Program-made: the position numbers and the translations under genes | Part shown: piece by piece, positions 46,137 to 55,347 of the stretch | How positions within the stretch are numbered: position 1 is the stretch's first letter | Layout of the letters: the number at the start of each line of letters is the position of its first letter | The notes under the pieces: model-generated | Seen by the model: the letters and a program-made list of their open reading frames with translations, nothing else | The model's database searches: none | What the model was told of the DNA's origin: nothing | NCBI GenBank assembly: GCA_025929895.1 | Contig: JAICPI010000001.1 | Location: 33,350 to 97,349 of the forward strand | Direction of reading: 5' to 3' | Origin: Thermoleophilia bacterium | GTDB taxonomy: Bacteria > Actinomycetota > Thermoleophilia > Gaiellales > Gaiellaceae | Length of the DNA stretch: 64,000 nucleotides

Positions 46137-49100
46137 TTGTGGCTCTTGCGCCGCCCGATCGTCCTCCTCGTCTCGCTGGCGGCGCTCGGGTCCGCCGTCC
46201 CCGCCTCGGCCGCGTTCGAGCCGGTCGCACGGCCCGTGACCGAGGCCGGGCAGGCGCCGCTCGTCCGGGCCGGCTCGCTCTACGTGCCGCCGGGCCACGA
46301 CGCCGGACGCGTCACCGTCGTCGTCCGCCTGCACGGCGCGCCGCTCGCCGCATACGGTGCGCGCGCCCTCCAGATCCGCGCGCGCACGAAGCTGAATGCC
46401 CGTTCCGCCGGCTCGCGCGCGTATCTCGCGCAGCTCGCGGCGCGGCAGCGCAGCGCCGCCGCGCGCCTCACCCGCGCGATCCCCGAGGCGCGCGTCAAGC
46501 AGCGCTACCGCGTGGTGCTGAACGGCTTCACGGTCGACCTGCCCACGAGGAAGCTCCCGCAGCTGCTGCGCCTCGGGCTCGTCGCGCAGGTGTACTCGAA
46601 CGTCCGCTACACGCTCGCCGCGAACCGCGGCCCGGAGGTGATCCGCGCCGCGTCGTTCTCGGCGCTCCGCGGGCTCCACGGGGACGGCATGAAGATCGCG
46701 ATCGTCGACGACGGGGTCGACCCGCGCAACCCGTTCCTCCAGGGCGACGGCTTCTCGTACCCCGCAGGCTTCCCGCGCGGCGGCCGGCCGTGGGTGAACG
46801 GCAAGATCATCGTCGCGAAGTCGTTCCCCGGCCCGAACTCGGGCCGACAGGGCCGCGAGGCGTTCGTCCCGCGGATCTCCTTCCACGGCACGCACGTCGC
46901 CGGGATCGCGGCCGGCAACGCGAACACGCTCGCAACGGCGGGGCCGGACCACCCCGCGACGCCGGGGCTGTCGGGAGTCGCGCCCCGCGCATGGATCGGG
47001 AACTACCGCGTCTTCAACGCGCCCACGCCGATCGGCTACGTCGCGAACTCGGCCGAGATCATCGAGGCCTTCGAGTCGGCGGTCGAGGACGGGATGGACG
47101 TGATCAACTTCTCCGGCGGCGGCGCGATGGGCGACCCCGCGACCGACCCGATTCTCGAGGCGGTCGCGAACGTGGCGCGCGCAGGCGTCGTCCCCGTCAT
47201 CTCGGCCGGCAACGACCGCGACGACTTCGGCTTCGGGACCGTCGGGTCGCCCGGCGTCGCCGACGCCGCGATCTCGGTCGCGGCGACCTCGAACGTCCAC
47301 GTCTACGCGCCACCGCTCCACGTGCTCGCCGCGGATGCGCCCGCGTCGCTGCGGACGATCCCGATCGCGGCCGCGTTCGACGTCCCGGCCGCGCCGAACC
47401 AGGCCACGCTCGTCGACGTGACGTCGATCCTCGGCGCGAACGGGCGCCCGGTCGACACGCGGCTCTGCGGGATCGCCGGCGATCCGAACGACGAGCGCTC
47501 GAACCCGCTGCCCGCCGGCTCTCTCGCTGGCGCCGTCGCGCTCGTGTCGCGCGGCGTCTGCACGTTTGCGTCGAAGTCCGACCGCGCGCGTGCGGCGGGC
47601 GCGATCGGGATCGTGATCATCGACAACCGCTTCGGCGAGGCGAACCCGATCCCACTCCAGCTCTCGGTGCCCTCGGGAATGATCGCCGACCTCGACGGCC
47701 AGCAGCTCCGTGCGTTCATGGCACAGACCGGAGGGAGGACCACCGTCCGCGCCGAGCGGAACCCGCTCGAGATCGTCACCGGCCGCAGCGGGATCGTGAC
47801 GAGCTTCTCGTCCGCGGCGCCGACCAACTTCGGCCACGCGCTCAAGCCCGACGTCGCCGCGCCCGGCGGGCAGATCCTCTCCTCCACCTCGCCCGAGTCC
47901 GCGGGCAACGGCTCGCCGTTCGCGGTCTTCGACGGGACGAGCATGGCCGCGCCCCACGTCGCGGGCGCCGCCGCGCTGCTGCTCCAGGCGCACCCGTCGT
48001 GGACGCCGCACCAGATGCGCTCGGCGTTCGTCTCGACCGCGGGGCCCGCGTGGGGGAACACCGCCCGCACGCAGGAGGCGCCCGTCGTGCTCCAGGGCGG
48101 AGGGCTCGTCGACGTCCTCCGCGCCGACGAGCCGCTGCTCTTCACCGAGCCGGTCTCGCTCTCCTTCGGCGACCTGAACGTCAACCAGGGCGCGCGCTCG
48201 CGCGCGCTCGCCGTGCAGCTCACGGACGCAGGCGGCGGGGGCGGCGGCTGGTCGGTCGAGGTGCGCCCGCAGTCGGCGTCGGCCGGGACGACGATCGAGG
48301 CGGACCCCGTCGTCACGATCGCGCCCGGCGGCGGCGCGCGCCTCGGCGTCACCGTCCGCTCGGCGACCACCGCGGTCGCGGGCGACAACTACGGCTTCAT
48401 CGTGCTGCGCCGCGGCGAGACGACGCGGCGGATCCCGTACTACGTCGCGGTCACGCGTCCCGGCCTCGAGCTGCGGCCGTCGCAGCCGCTGCGCGAGTTC
48501 AACGTCGGCGACACGCGAAGCGGCGCGTCGCACGCGAGCGTCTACCGCTTCCCGACGTGGCCCTTCGGCGCGCCGCCGGACTACAACAACGGGCCGCCGA
48601 TGGTGCAGGACGGCGGCGAGGACCTCTACACCTACCTGCTCGACGAGCCCGCTGTGAACTTCGGAGCGGCCGTCTGGGCATCGAGCGCGGGCGCACGCAT
48701 CGATCCGTGGATCCTCGGCTCGCCGGACGAGAACGACGTGCAGGGGCAGACGGCGACGCCCGTGAACGTCAACAACTACACGTTCGGCTACCAGTTCGAC
48801 ATCGGCGCCGCGGGGCTCACGTTCCCGCGGCCGAAGCGCTACTGGATCTCCGTCGACTCCGGACGCGACGAGTTCACGGGCCAGCCGCTGCACGGCGAGT
48901 ACGTGCTCAAGTCGTGGCTGAACGACCTCTACCCACCGGTCGTCCGGCTCGTGACCGCGAGGATGACCGCCGGGCGCCCGCTCGTGATCGCGCGGGTGAT
49001 CGACTTCCCCGCGCGCGGCGCGGACTCCGGCGTCGATCCGACGTCGCTCGTGCTCGCGTACAACCGCGCGCTCGTCGGCGCGTCCGCCTACGACCCCGTG

Positions 49101-49556
49101 TCCGGGTACGCGCTCTTCGGGCTCCCCCCGGCGGCTCCGCGCGTCGCGACGGGCAACACCTCGGCCTCGATCCTCGCGTCGGACTTCCAGGAGGCGAAGA
49201 ACGCGTCGACGCCCGGCGGGGCGATCCTCCCGAACACCGCCGTCGTCGACGTGCGGCTGCGAGCAGTCGCGGGGCCGACGGTGACGTGGCTCGAGCCGGA
49301 GCGCTCGCAGTGCGTCGCGCGTCCGCGGCAGCGCCTGCTCGTGGCGGCCGACTCCGACCGCCGGATCCGCACGATCACGTTCTTCGACGGAAAGCGGCGC
49401 GTCGCGCGGCTGACGCCGTCGAGCGACGACCAGCTCTACGCCGCGTTCTGGCAGTCGGGGCGAGCGGCACGCGGCCGGCACACCCTCTCCGTCGTCGTGC
49501 GAGACGCGAGCGGCCGCGAGGCGCGCGCGACGCGCAGCGTCCGCGCTTGCGGCTAG
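46137..49556 (+). CDS. Large secreted subtilisin-like (S8) serine protease with PA domain
   Basis: A 1139-residue protein with a signal peptide (about residues 1-26, VLLVSLAALGSAVPASA), an inhibitor-type I9-like propeptide (about 55-165), and an S8 catalytic domain with Asp191 (IAIVDDGVDP), His253 (FHGTHVAGIAAGN) and Ser602 (FDGTSMAAPHVAGAAAL). A protease-associated domain is inserted between His and Ser (about 370-540, LVSRGVCTFASKSDRARAAGAIGIVIID). About 450 residues of beta-rich C-terminal domains (Fn3-like) follow. TTG start at 46137; the -10-like TAGGCT just before it fits a leaderless mRNA. Confidence 0.93.
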   Translation: MWLLRRPIVLLVSLAALGSAVPASAAFEPVARPVTEAGQAPLVRAGSLYVPPGHDAGRVTVVVRLHGAPLAAYGARALQIRARTKLNARSAGSRAYLAQLAARQRSAAARLTRAIPEARVKQRYRVVLNGFTVDLPTRKLPQLLRLGLVAQVYSNVRYTLAANRGPEVIRAASFSALRGLHGDGMKIAIVDDGVDPRNPFLQGDGFSYPAGFPRGGRPWVNGKIIVAKSFPGPNSGRQGREAFVPRISFHGTHVAGIAAGNANTLATAGPDHPATPGLSGVAPRAWIGNYRVFNAPTPIGYVANSAEIIEAFESAVEDGMDVINFSGGGAMGDPATDPILEAVANVARAGVVPVISAGNDRDDFGFGTVGSPGVADAAISVAATSNVHVYAPPLHVLAADAPASLRTIPIAAAFDVPAAPNQATLVDVTSILGANGRPVDTRLCGIAGDPNDERSNPLPAGSLAGAVALVSRGVCTFASKSDRARAAGAIGIVIIDNRFGEANPIPLQLSVPSGMIADLDGQQLRAFMAQTGGRTTVRAERNPLEIVTGRSGIVTSFSSAAPTNFGHALKPDVAAPGGQILSSTSPESAGNGSPFAVFDGTSMAAPHVAGAAALLLQAHPSWTPHQMRSAFVSTAGPAWGNTARTQEAPVVLQGGGLVDVLRADEPLLFTEPVSLSFGDLNVNQGARSRALAVQLTDAGGGGGGWSVEVRPQSASAGTTIEADPVVTIAPGGGARLGVTVRSATTAVAGDNYGFIVLRRGETTRRIPYYVAVTRPGLELRPSQPLREFNVGDTRSGASHASVYRFPTWPFGAPPDYNNGPPMVQDGGEDLYTYLLDEPAVNFGAAVWASSAGARIDPWILGSPDENDVQGQTATPVNVNNYTFGYQFDIGAAGLTFPRPKRYWISVDSGRDEFTGQPLHGEYVLKSWLNDLYPPVVRLVTARMTAGRPLVIARVIDFPARGADSGVDPTSLVLAYNRALVGASAYDPVSGYALFGLPPAAPRVATGNTSASILASDFQEAKNASTPGGAILPNTAVVDVRLRAVAGPTVTWLEPERSQCVARPRQRLLVAADSDRRIRTITFFDGKRRVARLTPSSDDQLYAAFWQSGRAARGRHTLSVVVRDASGREARATRSVRACG

Positions 49557-50305
49557 CCGTCGTCACAGGCGCGTCGAGCGGCATCGGCGAGGCGATCGCC
49601 CGACGGCTCGCGCGCGACGGGTGGCGCTGCGTCCTGCTCGCGCGGCGCGAGGAGCGGCTCCGTGCGCTCGCGAACGAGCTCGACGGGGAGTACGAGGTCT
49701 GCGACGTGACCGACCGCGAGGCGGTCGAGCGGGCCGCCGCGAGCGTCCTCTCGCGTCATCCGCAGGTGAGCCTGCTCGTCAACAACGCCGGCATCCCCGG
49801 CCGGAAGGGGTTCACCCAGATCGAGCCCGCGCTGCTCGAGCAGGTGCTGCGCACCAACTACCTCGGCGGCGTCTGGTGCCTGCGCGCCTTCCTGCGCGGG
49901 CTCGAGGCGGCCGCGCCCGACGCGCATGTCGTCAACATCGTGTCGGTCGCCGGGACGGTCGCGTTCGCGCCGTCGGGCCCCTACTCCGCCGCGAAGCACG
50001 CCCAGGCGGCGTTCTCCCGCGCGACGACCGCGGAGCTGCGCCCCCGTGGGATCAAGGTGCACTCGATCTACCCAGGGTTCGTCGAAACGGAGGGGTTCCC
50101 GCAGCGCACGGCGCTGGCGTCGCCGTTCTTCCGGCGCGCGGTGATCGAGGTCGACGTCGTCGCCGACCGCGTCGTCGGCGCGGTCGAGAAGAACCGATCG
50201 CAGGTCTTCATCCCGCGCTGGTACCGCGTCTTCGCGATCGCGCAGGTGCTGGCGCCACGCCTGATCGGCCGCGTCGGCGGCAAGGGCTACCGGCGCACGA
50301 CGTAG
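49547..50305 (+). CDS. Short-chain dehydrogenase/reductase
   Basis: A 252-residue classical SDR: coenzyme motif VVTGASSGIGEAIARRLA, LVNNAGIPG, catalytic Ser (IVSVAGTVAF) and Y-x3-K (YSAAKHA). The likely TTG start at 49547 overlaps the S8 protease gene by 10 bp. The substrate is unknown. A different-frame GTG extension back into the protease gene is only an antisense/overprint reading. Confidence 0.88.
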   Translation: MRLAVVTGASSGIGEAIARRLARDGWRCVLLARREERLRALANELDGEYEVCDVTDREAVERAAASVLSRHPQVSLLVNNAGIPGRKGFTQIEPALLEQVLRTNYLGGVWCLRAFLRGLEAAAPDAHVVNIVSVAGTVAFAPSGPYSAAKHAQAAFSRATTAELRPRGIKVHSIYPGFVETEGFPQRTALASPFFRRAVIEVDVVADRVVGAVEKNRSQVFIPRWYRVFAIAQVLAPRLIGRVGGKGYRRTT

Positions 50306-50306
50306 C

Positions 50307-50951
50307 TCAGCGCCGCAGGAGGTACCACCCGAGCTCGACGGTGTACGGGTCGCCCGGCGCGAGCCGCCGGGCCTCCTCGCGCGGGGCGCCTTCGCAGCCT
50401 GCGACCTCGAAGTAGGGGTCGAGCGCGCGGCTGATCGTCTCGAAGCGCGAGCGCAGGAGCACGAGGTTGTTCATCTCGAAGAACGCGCGCAGGTCGCCGT
50501 CGGAGAGCAGCCGCGTGTGCGACGCGTGGCGCGCGCGCTCGAAGCGGTCGAGCTCGAGCGCGACGAGCGGATCGATCGGCGCGAGCTGGTCGATCACCAG
50601 GAGGTGCCCGCCGGGCCGGGTCACGCGCGTCATCTCCGCAACGACGAGCTCCGGGCGCGGCACGTGGTGGAGCACCGCGCGCTCGCAGACGAGATCGAAC
50701 TCGCCGAGCTCGAACGGAAGGTGGGCGGCGTCGGCCTCCCGGATCTCGACGTTGGCGTGGCCGGTGTGCGTGCGCGCGCGCTCGAGTTTTTCGGCGTCGA
50801 CGTCCACGGCGACGACCTCGCGGACGTGCGGCGCCAGCGCGAACGCGAGCGCTCCGGCGCCGGTGCCGACGTCGAGCACGCGCTCGTCGCCGGTGGGCTG
50901 GACGAAGTCGACGACGCCGGCGAGATGGTCGTGGTGGGCGTGCCCGCTCAC
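50307..50951 (-). CDS. Class I SAM-dependent methyltransferase
   Basis: A 214-residue methyltransferase with motif I VLDVGTGAGALAFALA, acidic loop VAVDVDAEKLERA and motif VCERAVLHHVPRPE. It resembles the UbiE/COQ5-like Methyltransf_11 group. The GTG start at 50951 overlaps the alr stop (GTGA). The substrate cannot be deduced. Confidence 0.85.
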   Translation of the reverse strand: MSGHAHHDHLAGVVDFVQPTGDERVLDVGTGAGALAFALAPHVREVVAVDVDAEKLERARTHTGHANVEIREADAAHLPFELGEFDLVCERAVLHHVPRPELVVAEMTRVTRPGGHLLVIDQLAPIDPLVALELDRFERARHASHTRLLSDGDLRAFFEMNNLVLLRSRFETISRALDPYFEVAGCEGAPREEARRLAPGDPYTVELGWYLLRR

Positions 50952-51964
50952 GAATCGATCACCAGCCGCCGCGCGCGCTCGGGCCGCGTCTCGATGCGCG
51001 TCGCGAGCTCGTAGTTGATCGAACCGGCGACGCCCGCGTGCTGCTCGAGCGTGACGCCGTGGCCGACGAGCACGACCGGGGAGCCGAGCGGCAGCTCCCG
51101 AGCGAGCTCGACGGCGAGCGAGTCCATCGAGATCGTGCCGACGACGCGGCACGGCTCCCCCGCGACACGCACGGTCGTGCCGGTCGCGGCGCGAGGGAAG
51201 CCGTCGGCGTAGCCGACCGGCACGAGGCCGATCCACGTCGGGCGCTCCGCGACGAACCGCCGCCCGTAGCCCGTGCTCTCCCCGGGTTGGAGCAGCTTCA
51301 CCTGCGCGAGGTGGCTCTCCCAGCGCAGCGCGGGCTCGAGCCCGTCCGCCGACGGGTCCTCGCCGAACGGCGACAGGCCGTAGATCGCGACGCCGCAACG
51401 CGCCGCGTCGAAGCGGGCCTCGGGGAGCCGCAGCGCGGCGGCGCTGTTCGCGACGTGCCGGGTGAGGTGCGCGTACGACGAGGTGAGCTCCTCGAAGCGC
51501 TCGACCTGCGCGAGCGCGAATTCGCGGTCCGAGTCGGCGGTGGCGAGATGCGTCATCAGCCCGACGATCTCCGGCGCCTCGACGACCTCCGAAAGCCCGT
51601 ACCGTCCCATGCCGGTGTCGAGCTTGAGATGCACGCGCACGCGATCGGGGATCTCGCTCGACGACACGCACAGCTCGAGCCCGGCGTCGCGCGCGTGCGC
51701 GACGTCTCGGCCCTCCGCCGGCCCGAGCACCACGATGCGCTCCGCGGGGAACTCGTGCCGGAGCTCGAGCGCCTCCGGGACGGTTGCGACGCACACGGCC
51801 CTCGCCCCCGAGCCGAGCGCGGCCCCGGCCACGTCGACCGCGCCGTGCCCGTACCCGTTCGCCTTCACGACCGCCCACAGGCCGGTGCCGTCGAGCGCGC
51901 GGAGCAGTGTCTTCACGTTGCGGCGCACGGCGCCCAGGTCGATCGTGATCTCAGAGCGGTGCAT
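50948..51964 (-). CDS. alr: Alanine racemase
   Basis: A 338-residue PLP enzyme supplying D-alanine for peptidoglycan. The PLP lysine is in AVVKANGYGHGAVDVAG (about residues 37-53), with VHLKLDTGMGRYGL and VGTISMDSLAVELA as further signature blocks. It is slightly short for the family (about 370). ATG at 51964 (MHRSEITIDLGAVRRN) is preferred to an upstream start. It overlaps nnr by 14 bp. Confidence 0.95.
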   Translation of the reverse strand: MHRSEITIDLGAVRRNVKTLLRALDGTGLWAVVKANGYGHGAVDVAGAALGSGARAVCVATVPEALELRHEFPAERIVVLGPAEGRDVAHARDAGLELCVSSSEIPDRVRVHLKLDTGMGRYGLSEVVEAPEIVGLMTHLATADSDREFALAQVERFEELTSSYAHLTRHVANSAAALRLPEARFDAARCGVAIYGLSPFGEDPSADGLEPALRWESHLAQVKLLQPGESTGYGRRFVAERPTWIGLVPVGYADGFPRAATGTTVRVAGEPCRVVGTISMDSLAVELARELPLGSPVVLVGHGVTLEQHAGVAGSINYELATRIETRPERARRLVIDS

Positions 51965-53282
51965 CGATCGCTTCTGGCAGAGCAGCAACGACATCGCTGG
52001 CGACGACGCCGGTCTGCGGGTTCAGGATCGAGGCGGCCTCCTGCTGGGCGACTGCACCGACGGCGGCCGCGATCGGTGCGTGGAGGCCCTTGGCAAGAAA
52101 CGCTGCGATCACGCCTGTGAGCACGTCGCCCGTCCCTGCGGTCGCGAGCGACGGAGGTCCGGCGGCGACGACGAGCGTCGGCCCTGAGAGCGTGCCGACG
52201 AGCGTGTCCGCCCCTTTCAGCAGCACGACCCACCCGCCGAAGCGCTGGACCCCGCGGCGGAGCGCTTCGAGCCGGTGCGCCGCAACCCACTCCGAGTCTT
52301 CGCCGAGCAGGCGGCCCAGCTCGCCCTCGTGCGGGGTGAGCACGGTGTGCGCATCGCGACGGAAGGGCTCGAGGTCGCGCAGGCCGTCCGCGTCGACGAC
52401 GGCAGGGAGGTTCGTCTCCTGGAGCAACCGGCGGACGAGGCCCTCGTGCCCCGGCCCCAGACCGGGGCCGAGCGCCAGCGCATCGGCGCGTCCGACCGCG
52501 TCGAAGACCTCCTCGAGCGGGCGCTTGACCGCCTCGAGCAGTCGAACCTCGAGCACGGGAAGCGACTCGGCCGGAGCGGCGACGGCGACGTAGCCGGCGT
52601 CGGCTCTGAAGGCGGCCTCGGCCGCGAGGCACGCTGCACCGGTCAGCCCGCGGGAGCCGCCCACGACGAGCACGGAGCCCGCCGTGTACTTGTTGTCGGT
52701 CGGCCCTCTCCGGGGCACCAGCCGCAGCGCTTCGCGCGTGACCAGCCGATGCGAGGTCTCGTCGGCGTGCGAAAGCCCGATGTCGACCACCGAGACGGTC
52801 CCGACGTGGAAGCGCCCGGGCGCCACCTCGAGCCCGACTTTTCGCCCGTGGAACGTCACGGTGTACGCGGCCCGCACTGCCCGCCCGTGGGTCTCCCCCG
52901 TCGACGCGTCGACGCCCGAGGGCACGTCGACGGCGACGACGGGCAGCCGCGCGGAGTTGATCTGCTCGATCCGCGCAGCGGCCTCGTCCCGCGGCGCGTC
53001 GCGCAGGCCCGTGCCGAGGAGACCGTCGACGATCACGTCCGCGCCGTCGAAGTCGTCGGTCTCCACCGCGTCGATCCCTGCCTCGCGGAGGATGCGGAGC
53101 GCGATCCGCGCGTCGCCGCCATTCGCGCCGCTGCCGCAAACCCCGGCGATCCGCCTCGCGTCGGGGAACCGGCGAAGGATCTCTTCCGCGACACCCCGCC
53201 CCGCACGCTCCATCAGCTCGTCGACGTCGTGGCCCTGCTCTGCGGCGCGCATCTCCTCCGCCGTGTAGAGCGGCTCGAACAT
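51951..53282 (-). CDS. nnr: Bifunctional NAD(P)H-hydrate epimerase / ADP-dependent dehydratase
   Basis: A 443-residue repair enzyme for hydrated NAD(P)H. The N-terminal YjeF_N epimerase domain (about residues 1-195) has VCGSGANGGDARIALRIL and VVAVDVPSGVDASTG. The C-terminal ribokinase-like dehydratase domain (about 205-440) has NKYTAGSVLVVGGSRGLTGAA, LTPHEGELGRLLG and the anion-hole motif ATAGTGDVLTGVIAAFLAKG. It follows acpS by 2 bp and overlaps alr; the same acpS-nnr-alr order occurs widely. Confidence 0.95.
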   Translation of the reverse strand: MFEPLYTAEEMRAAEQGHDVDELMERAGRGVAEEILRRFPDARRIAGVCGSGANGGDARIALRILREAGIDAVETDDFDGADVIVDGLLGTGLRDAPRDEAAARIEQINSARLPVVAVDVPSGVDASTGETHGRAVRAAYTVTFHGRKVGLEVAPGRFHVGTVSVVDIGLSHADETSHRLVTREALRLVPRRGPTDNKYTAGSVLVVGGSRGLTGAACLAAEAAFRADAGYVAVAAPAESLPVLEVRLLEAVKRPLEEVFDAVGRADALALGPGLGPGHEGLVRRLLQETNLPAVVDADGLRDLEPFRRDAHTVLTPHEGELGRLLGEDSEWVAAHRLEALRRGVQRFGGWVVLLKGADTLVGTLSGPTLVVAAGPPSLATAGTGDVLTGVIAAFLAKGLHAPIAAAVGAVAQQEAASILNPQTGVVASDVVAALPEAIDAPL

Positions 53283-53284
53283 CG

Positions 53285-53638
53285 TCAGGAGACGATGCAG
53301 ATCGCGGCCGCGAGCTCGCGCGAGTGCGTCATCGAGAGGTCGATCTCGCCGCTCCCGAGCCGCTCCCACGCGCCCCGCGTGCGCCCGGACAGCTGCACGC
53401 CCGGCTTCGGGCGGCCGACGATCTCGATCTCCTTCCACGTGAAGCGCACGCCGACGCCCAGCGCCTTGCCGACGGCCTCCTTGCCGGCGAAGCGGCCTGC
53501 GTAGCTCTCGGCCGGGTTGGGTCGCGAGTCGCAGTACGCGCGCTCCGCGTCGGTGAAGCAGCGCTCGCGGAAGCGCGGATACCGGTCGAGCGCCTTCCGG
53601 ACCCGGTCGATCTCGATCAGGTCGACCCCGACCTTCAT
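53285..53638 (-). CDS. acpS: Holo-[acyl-carrier-protein] synthase
   Basis: A 117-residue 4'-phosphopantetheinyl transferase that activates ACP. Family motifs are GVDLIEIDRVRKALDR (Mg-binding Asp/Glu), FAGKEAVGKALGVG and SMTHSRELAAA. The ATG at 53638 overlaps the HAD-gene stop (ATGA), placing HAD, acpS, nnr, alr and the methyltransferase on one probable transcript. Confidence 0.96.
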   Translation of the reverse strand: MKVGVDLIEIDRVRKALDRYPRFRERCFTDAERAYCDSRPNPAESYAGRFAGKEAVGKALGVGVRFTWKEIEIVGRPKPGVQLSGRTRGAWERLGSGEIDLSMTHSRELAAAICIVS

Positions 53639-54411
53639 GCGCTCCGGTCGAGCCACTCCGGCAGGTCGGCGACCGAGGAGAGGATCGCGTCGGGCATGAT
53701 CCGCGACCGCTCGACCGCGTCCGGCCGGAACTTGCCGGTGCGCACGAGCGCGGTCTTCATCCCGTGCTTCTGCGCGCCGCCGATATCGGCCTCGACGTCG
53801 TCCCCGACCATCCACGTCAGCTCCGGGTCGGCGTCCACCGCCTCGAGCGCCGCGAGGAAGTACGTCGGGCTCGGCTTGCCGAGCACCGTCGCCTCGAGCC
53901 CCGTCGCGTACTCGAGCCCGGCGACGAACGCGCCCGAGTCGAGCAGCGGCCCGCGCGAGGTCTGCCACCACGGGTTCTTGTGCAGGCAGTAGAGGTCTGC
54001 TCCGGCGTCGAGCTCGGCGAACGCGCGCGCGAGGTTCATGTACGAGAAGACGTTGTTCGTCTCCGGCCCCTCGTCCGCGCCGCCGATCAGCACGATCTCG
54101 GCCGACTCGCCGACGAGCTGCACGCCCTCGAGGTCCTCGATGATCGCCGGCATCGTCAGCGCCAGGACGCGGCGTCCCGCCAGCGCGCCCGCGGCTGCGC
54201 GGGGGGTCGTCTGGAGCTCCTCGTCGTCGAGCTCGACGTTCATCGCCCGCAGCTCGCCGGCCAGTGCCGCCCGCGACCGCGTCGTGTTGTTCGTGACGAA
54301 GCGGAGCCGGTGCCCGTCGGCGCGGAGCCGGTTGACGGCGGAGGCCGCACCGGGGATCGGCTGCCCGGAGACGTGCAGCACCCCGTCGACATCGAGCAGA
54401 ATCGCGGCCAC
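53635..54411 (-). CDS. HAD-superfamily IIA hydrolase (LHPP/HDHD2-like phosphatase)
   Basis: A 258-residue HAD phosphatase with motif I ILLDVDGVLHVSG (nucleophile Asp8), motif II FVTNNTTRSRAAL, motif III Lys in VLGKPSPTYFLAAL and motif IV WMVGDDVEADIGGAQKHG. The cap arrangement fits subclass IIA, and the opening LDVDGVLHVSGQPIPGA resembles LHPP. Substrate uncertain. Confidence 0.88.
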   Translation of the reverse strand: MAAILLDVDGVLHVSGQPIPGAASAVNRLRADGHRLRFVTNNTTRSRAALAGELRAMNVELDDEELQTTPRAAAGALAGRRVLALTMPAIIEDLEGVQLVGESAEIVLIGGADEGPETNNVFSYMNLARAFAELDAGADLYCLHKNPWWQTSRGPLLDSGAFVAGLEYATGLEATVLGKPSPTYFLAALEAVDADPELTWMVGDDVEADIGGAQKHGMKTALVRTGKFRPDAVERSRIMPDAILSSVADLPEWLDRSA

Positions 54412-54487
54412 TACGGTTCGCGATCCGGCGCCCTTCGGGCGTCACGACGATCGGCAACCGGGACGCCGAATCCATCGAGGCCCGGAA

Positions 54488-54514
54488 GCGAAACCGGGCA
54501 AAGCCCGCCTTCGC
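54488..54514. repeat. REP-like GC hairpin upstream of arfB
   Basis: Core CGGGC/GCCCG around AAA with outer GCGAA/TTCGC. It shares GGGC-AAA/TTT-GCCC, and nearby CCGGGACGCCGAA text, with the element at 63298-63315, hinting at a dispersed repeat family. Confidence 0.4.
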
Positions 54515-54537
54515 GGCCACTCGTCAGAATCCGCCTC

Positions 54538-54945
54538 ATGCCGGGCGACTCTATCCGCGTGACGCGAAGCGTTGCGATCCCGTTGGACGAGCTCGAGCTG
54601 CGCTTCTCGCGCTCGAGCGGTCCCGGCGGCCAGCACGCGAACACATCGGAGACGCGGGTCGAGGCGCTCTTCGACGTCGAGGCCTCGTCGGCGCTGACCG
54701 ACCGCCAGAAGCAGCGCGTCCTCGGCCGGGCCGGCCCCGTGATCCGTGCGGTCGCGCAGGACGAGCGGAGCCAGTGGCGGAACCGGGAGCTCGCGGTCGA
54801 GCGCGTCGCAGTGCAGCTGCGCGACGCCCTCCGCGTCGAGCGGAAGCGCGTCCCGACGAAGCCGACCGCGGCCGCGCGGGAACGGCGGCTCGAGGACAAG
54901 CGCCGGCGAGCCCAGACGAAGCGCCTGCGGCGCGAGCTCGACTAG
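54538..54945 (+). CDS. arfB: Peptidyl-tRNA hydrolase ArfB-type (GGQ release factor domain)
   Basis: A 135-residue codon-independent release factor. The catalytic loop SSGPGGQHANTSETRVEA contains the GGQ tripeptide, and a Lys/Arg-rich C-terminal tail (ERRLEDKRRRAQTKRLRRELD) is present, as needed to enter the empty mRNA channel of stalled ribosomes. It rescues ribosomes on truncated mRNAs. ATG at 54538, transcribed divergently from the HAD gene. Confidence 0.92.
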   Translation: MPGDSIRVTRSVAIPLDELELRFSRSSGPGGQHANTSETRVEALFDVEASSALTDRQKQRVLGRAGPVIRAVAQDERSQWRNRELAVERVAVQLRDALRVERKRVPTKPTAAARERRLEDKRRRAQTKRLRRELD

Positions 54946-54949
54946 GAGG

Positions 54950-55327
54950 TCACATGAGTGCCACGACGACCAGGACCAACGCCGCATACGAAACGACCGC
55001 GATCCCGAGACACACGGCGGCGACGCGCGCGAGCGACTTCCATGACCGAGTTCGTCGGCGGCGGGCAACGACGGTCGCGGCGGCGCCGGCAAGGCCGCTG
55101 AGCGCGACGAAGATCGCAGCCAGATCGATCCAGGCCGACCGTCGGCTCTCGGTGCAGTTCGCAGCCCCGTACGGGGGGTGACAGACCACCGAGACGTCCG
55201 GCTCGATGCTGCGAATTTCCCCGGCAGCCACGAACGCCACGACGACGACGAGCGCGGCCAACAGGAATGGGTGCCGGGTTACGAGTCGCATCGCTTGGCC
55301 ATCGACCGGATCGACCGAGCTGCTCAT
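54950..55327 (-). CDS. Small membrane protein, three predicted spans
   Basis: A 125-residue protein with hydrophobic segments at about residues 21-35, 70-87 and 100-124, and a short extracytoplasmic loop with two Cys (VVCHPPYGAANCTE) that may form a disulphide. No domain was recognised. It ends 4 bp from the convergent arfB stop. Confidence 0.6.
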   Translation of the reverse strand: MSSSVDPVDGQAMRLVTRHPFLLAALVVVVAFVAAGEIRSIEPDVSVVCHPPYGAANCTESRRSAWIDLAAIFVALSGLAGAAATVVARRRRTRSWKSLARVAAVCLGIAVVSYAALVLVVVALM

Positions 55328-55347
55328 CCCCCGATCGCCAGATGTTC

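Noticed and set aside
45330..49481. A 1383-residue minus-strand frame
   Set aside because: Only the last 261 residues (FabI) are protein-like; the rest is an antisense shadow of the S8 protease gene.
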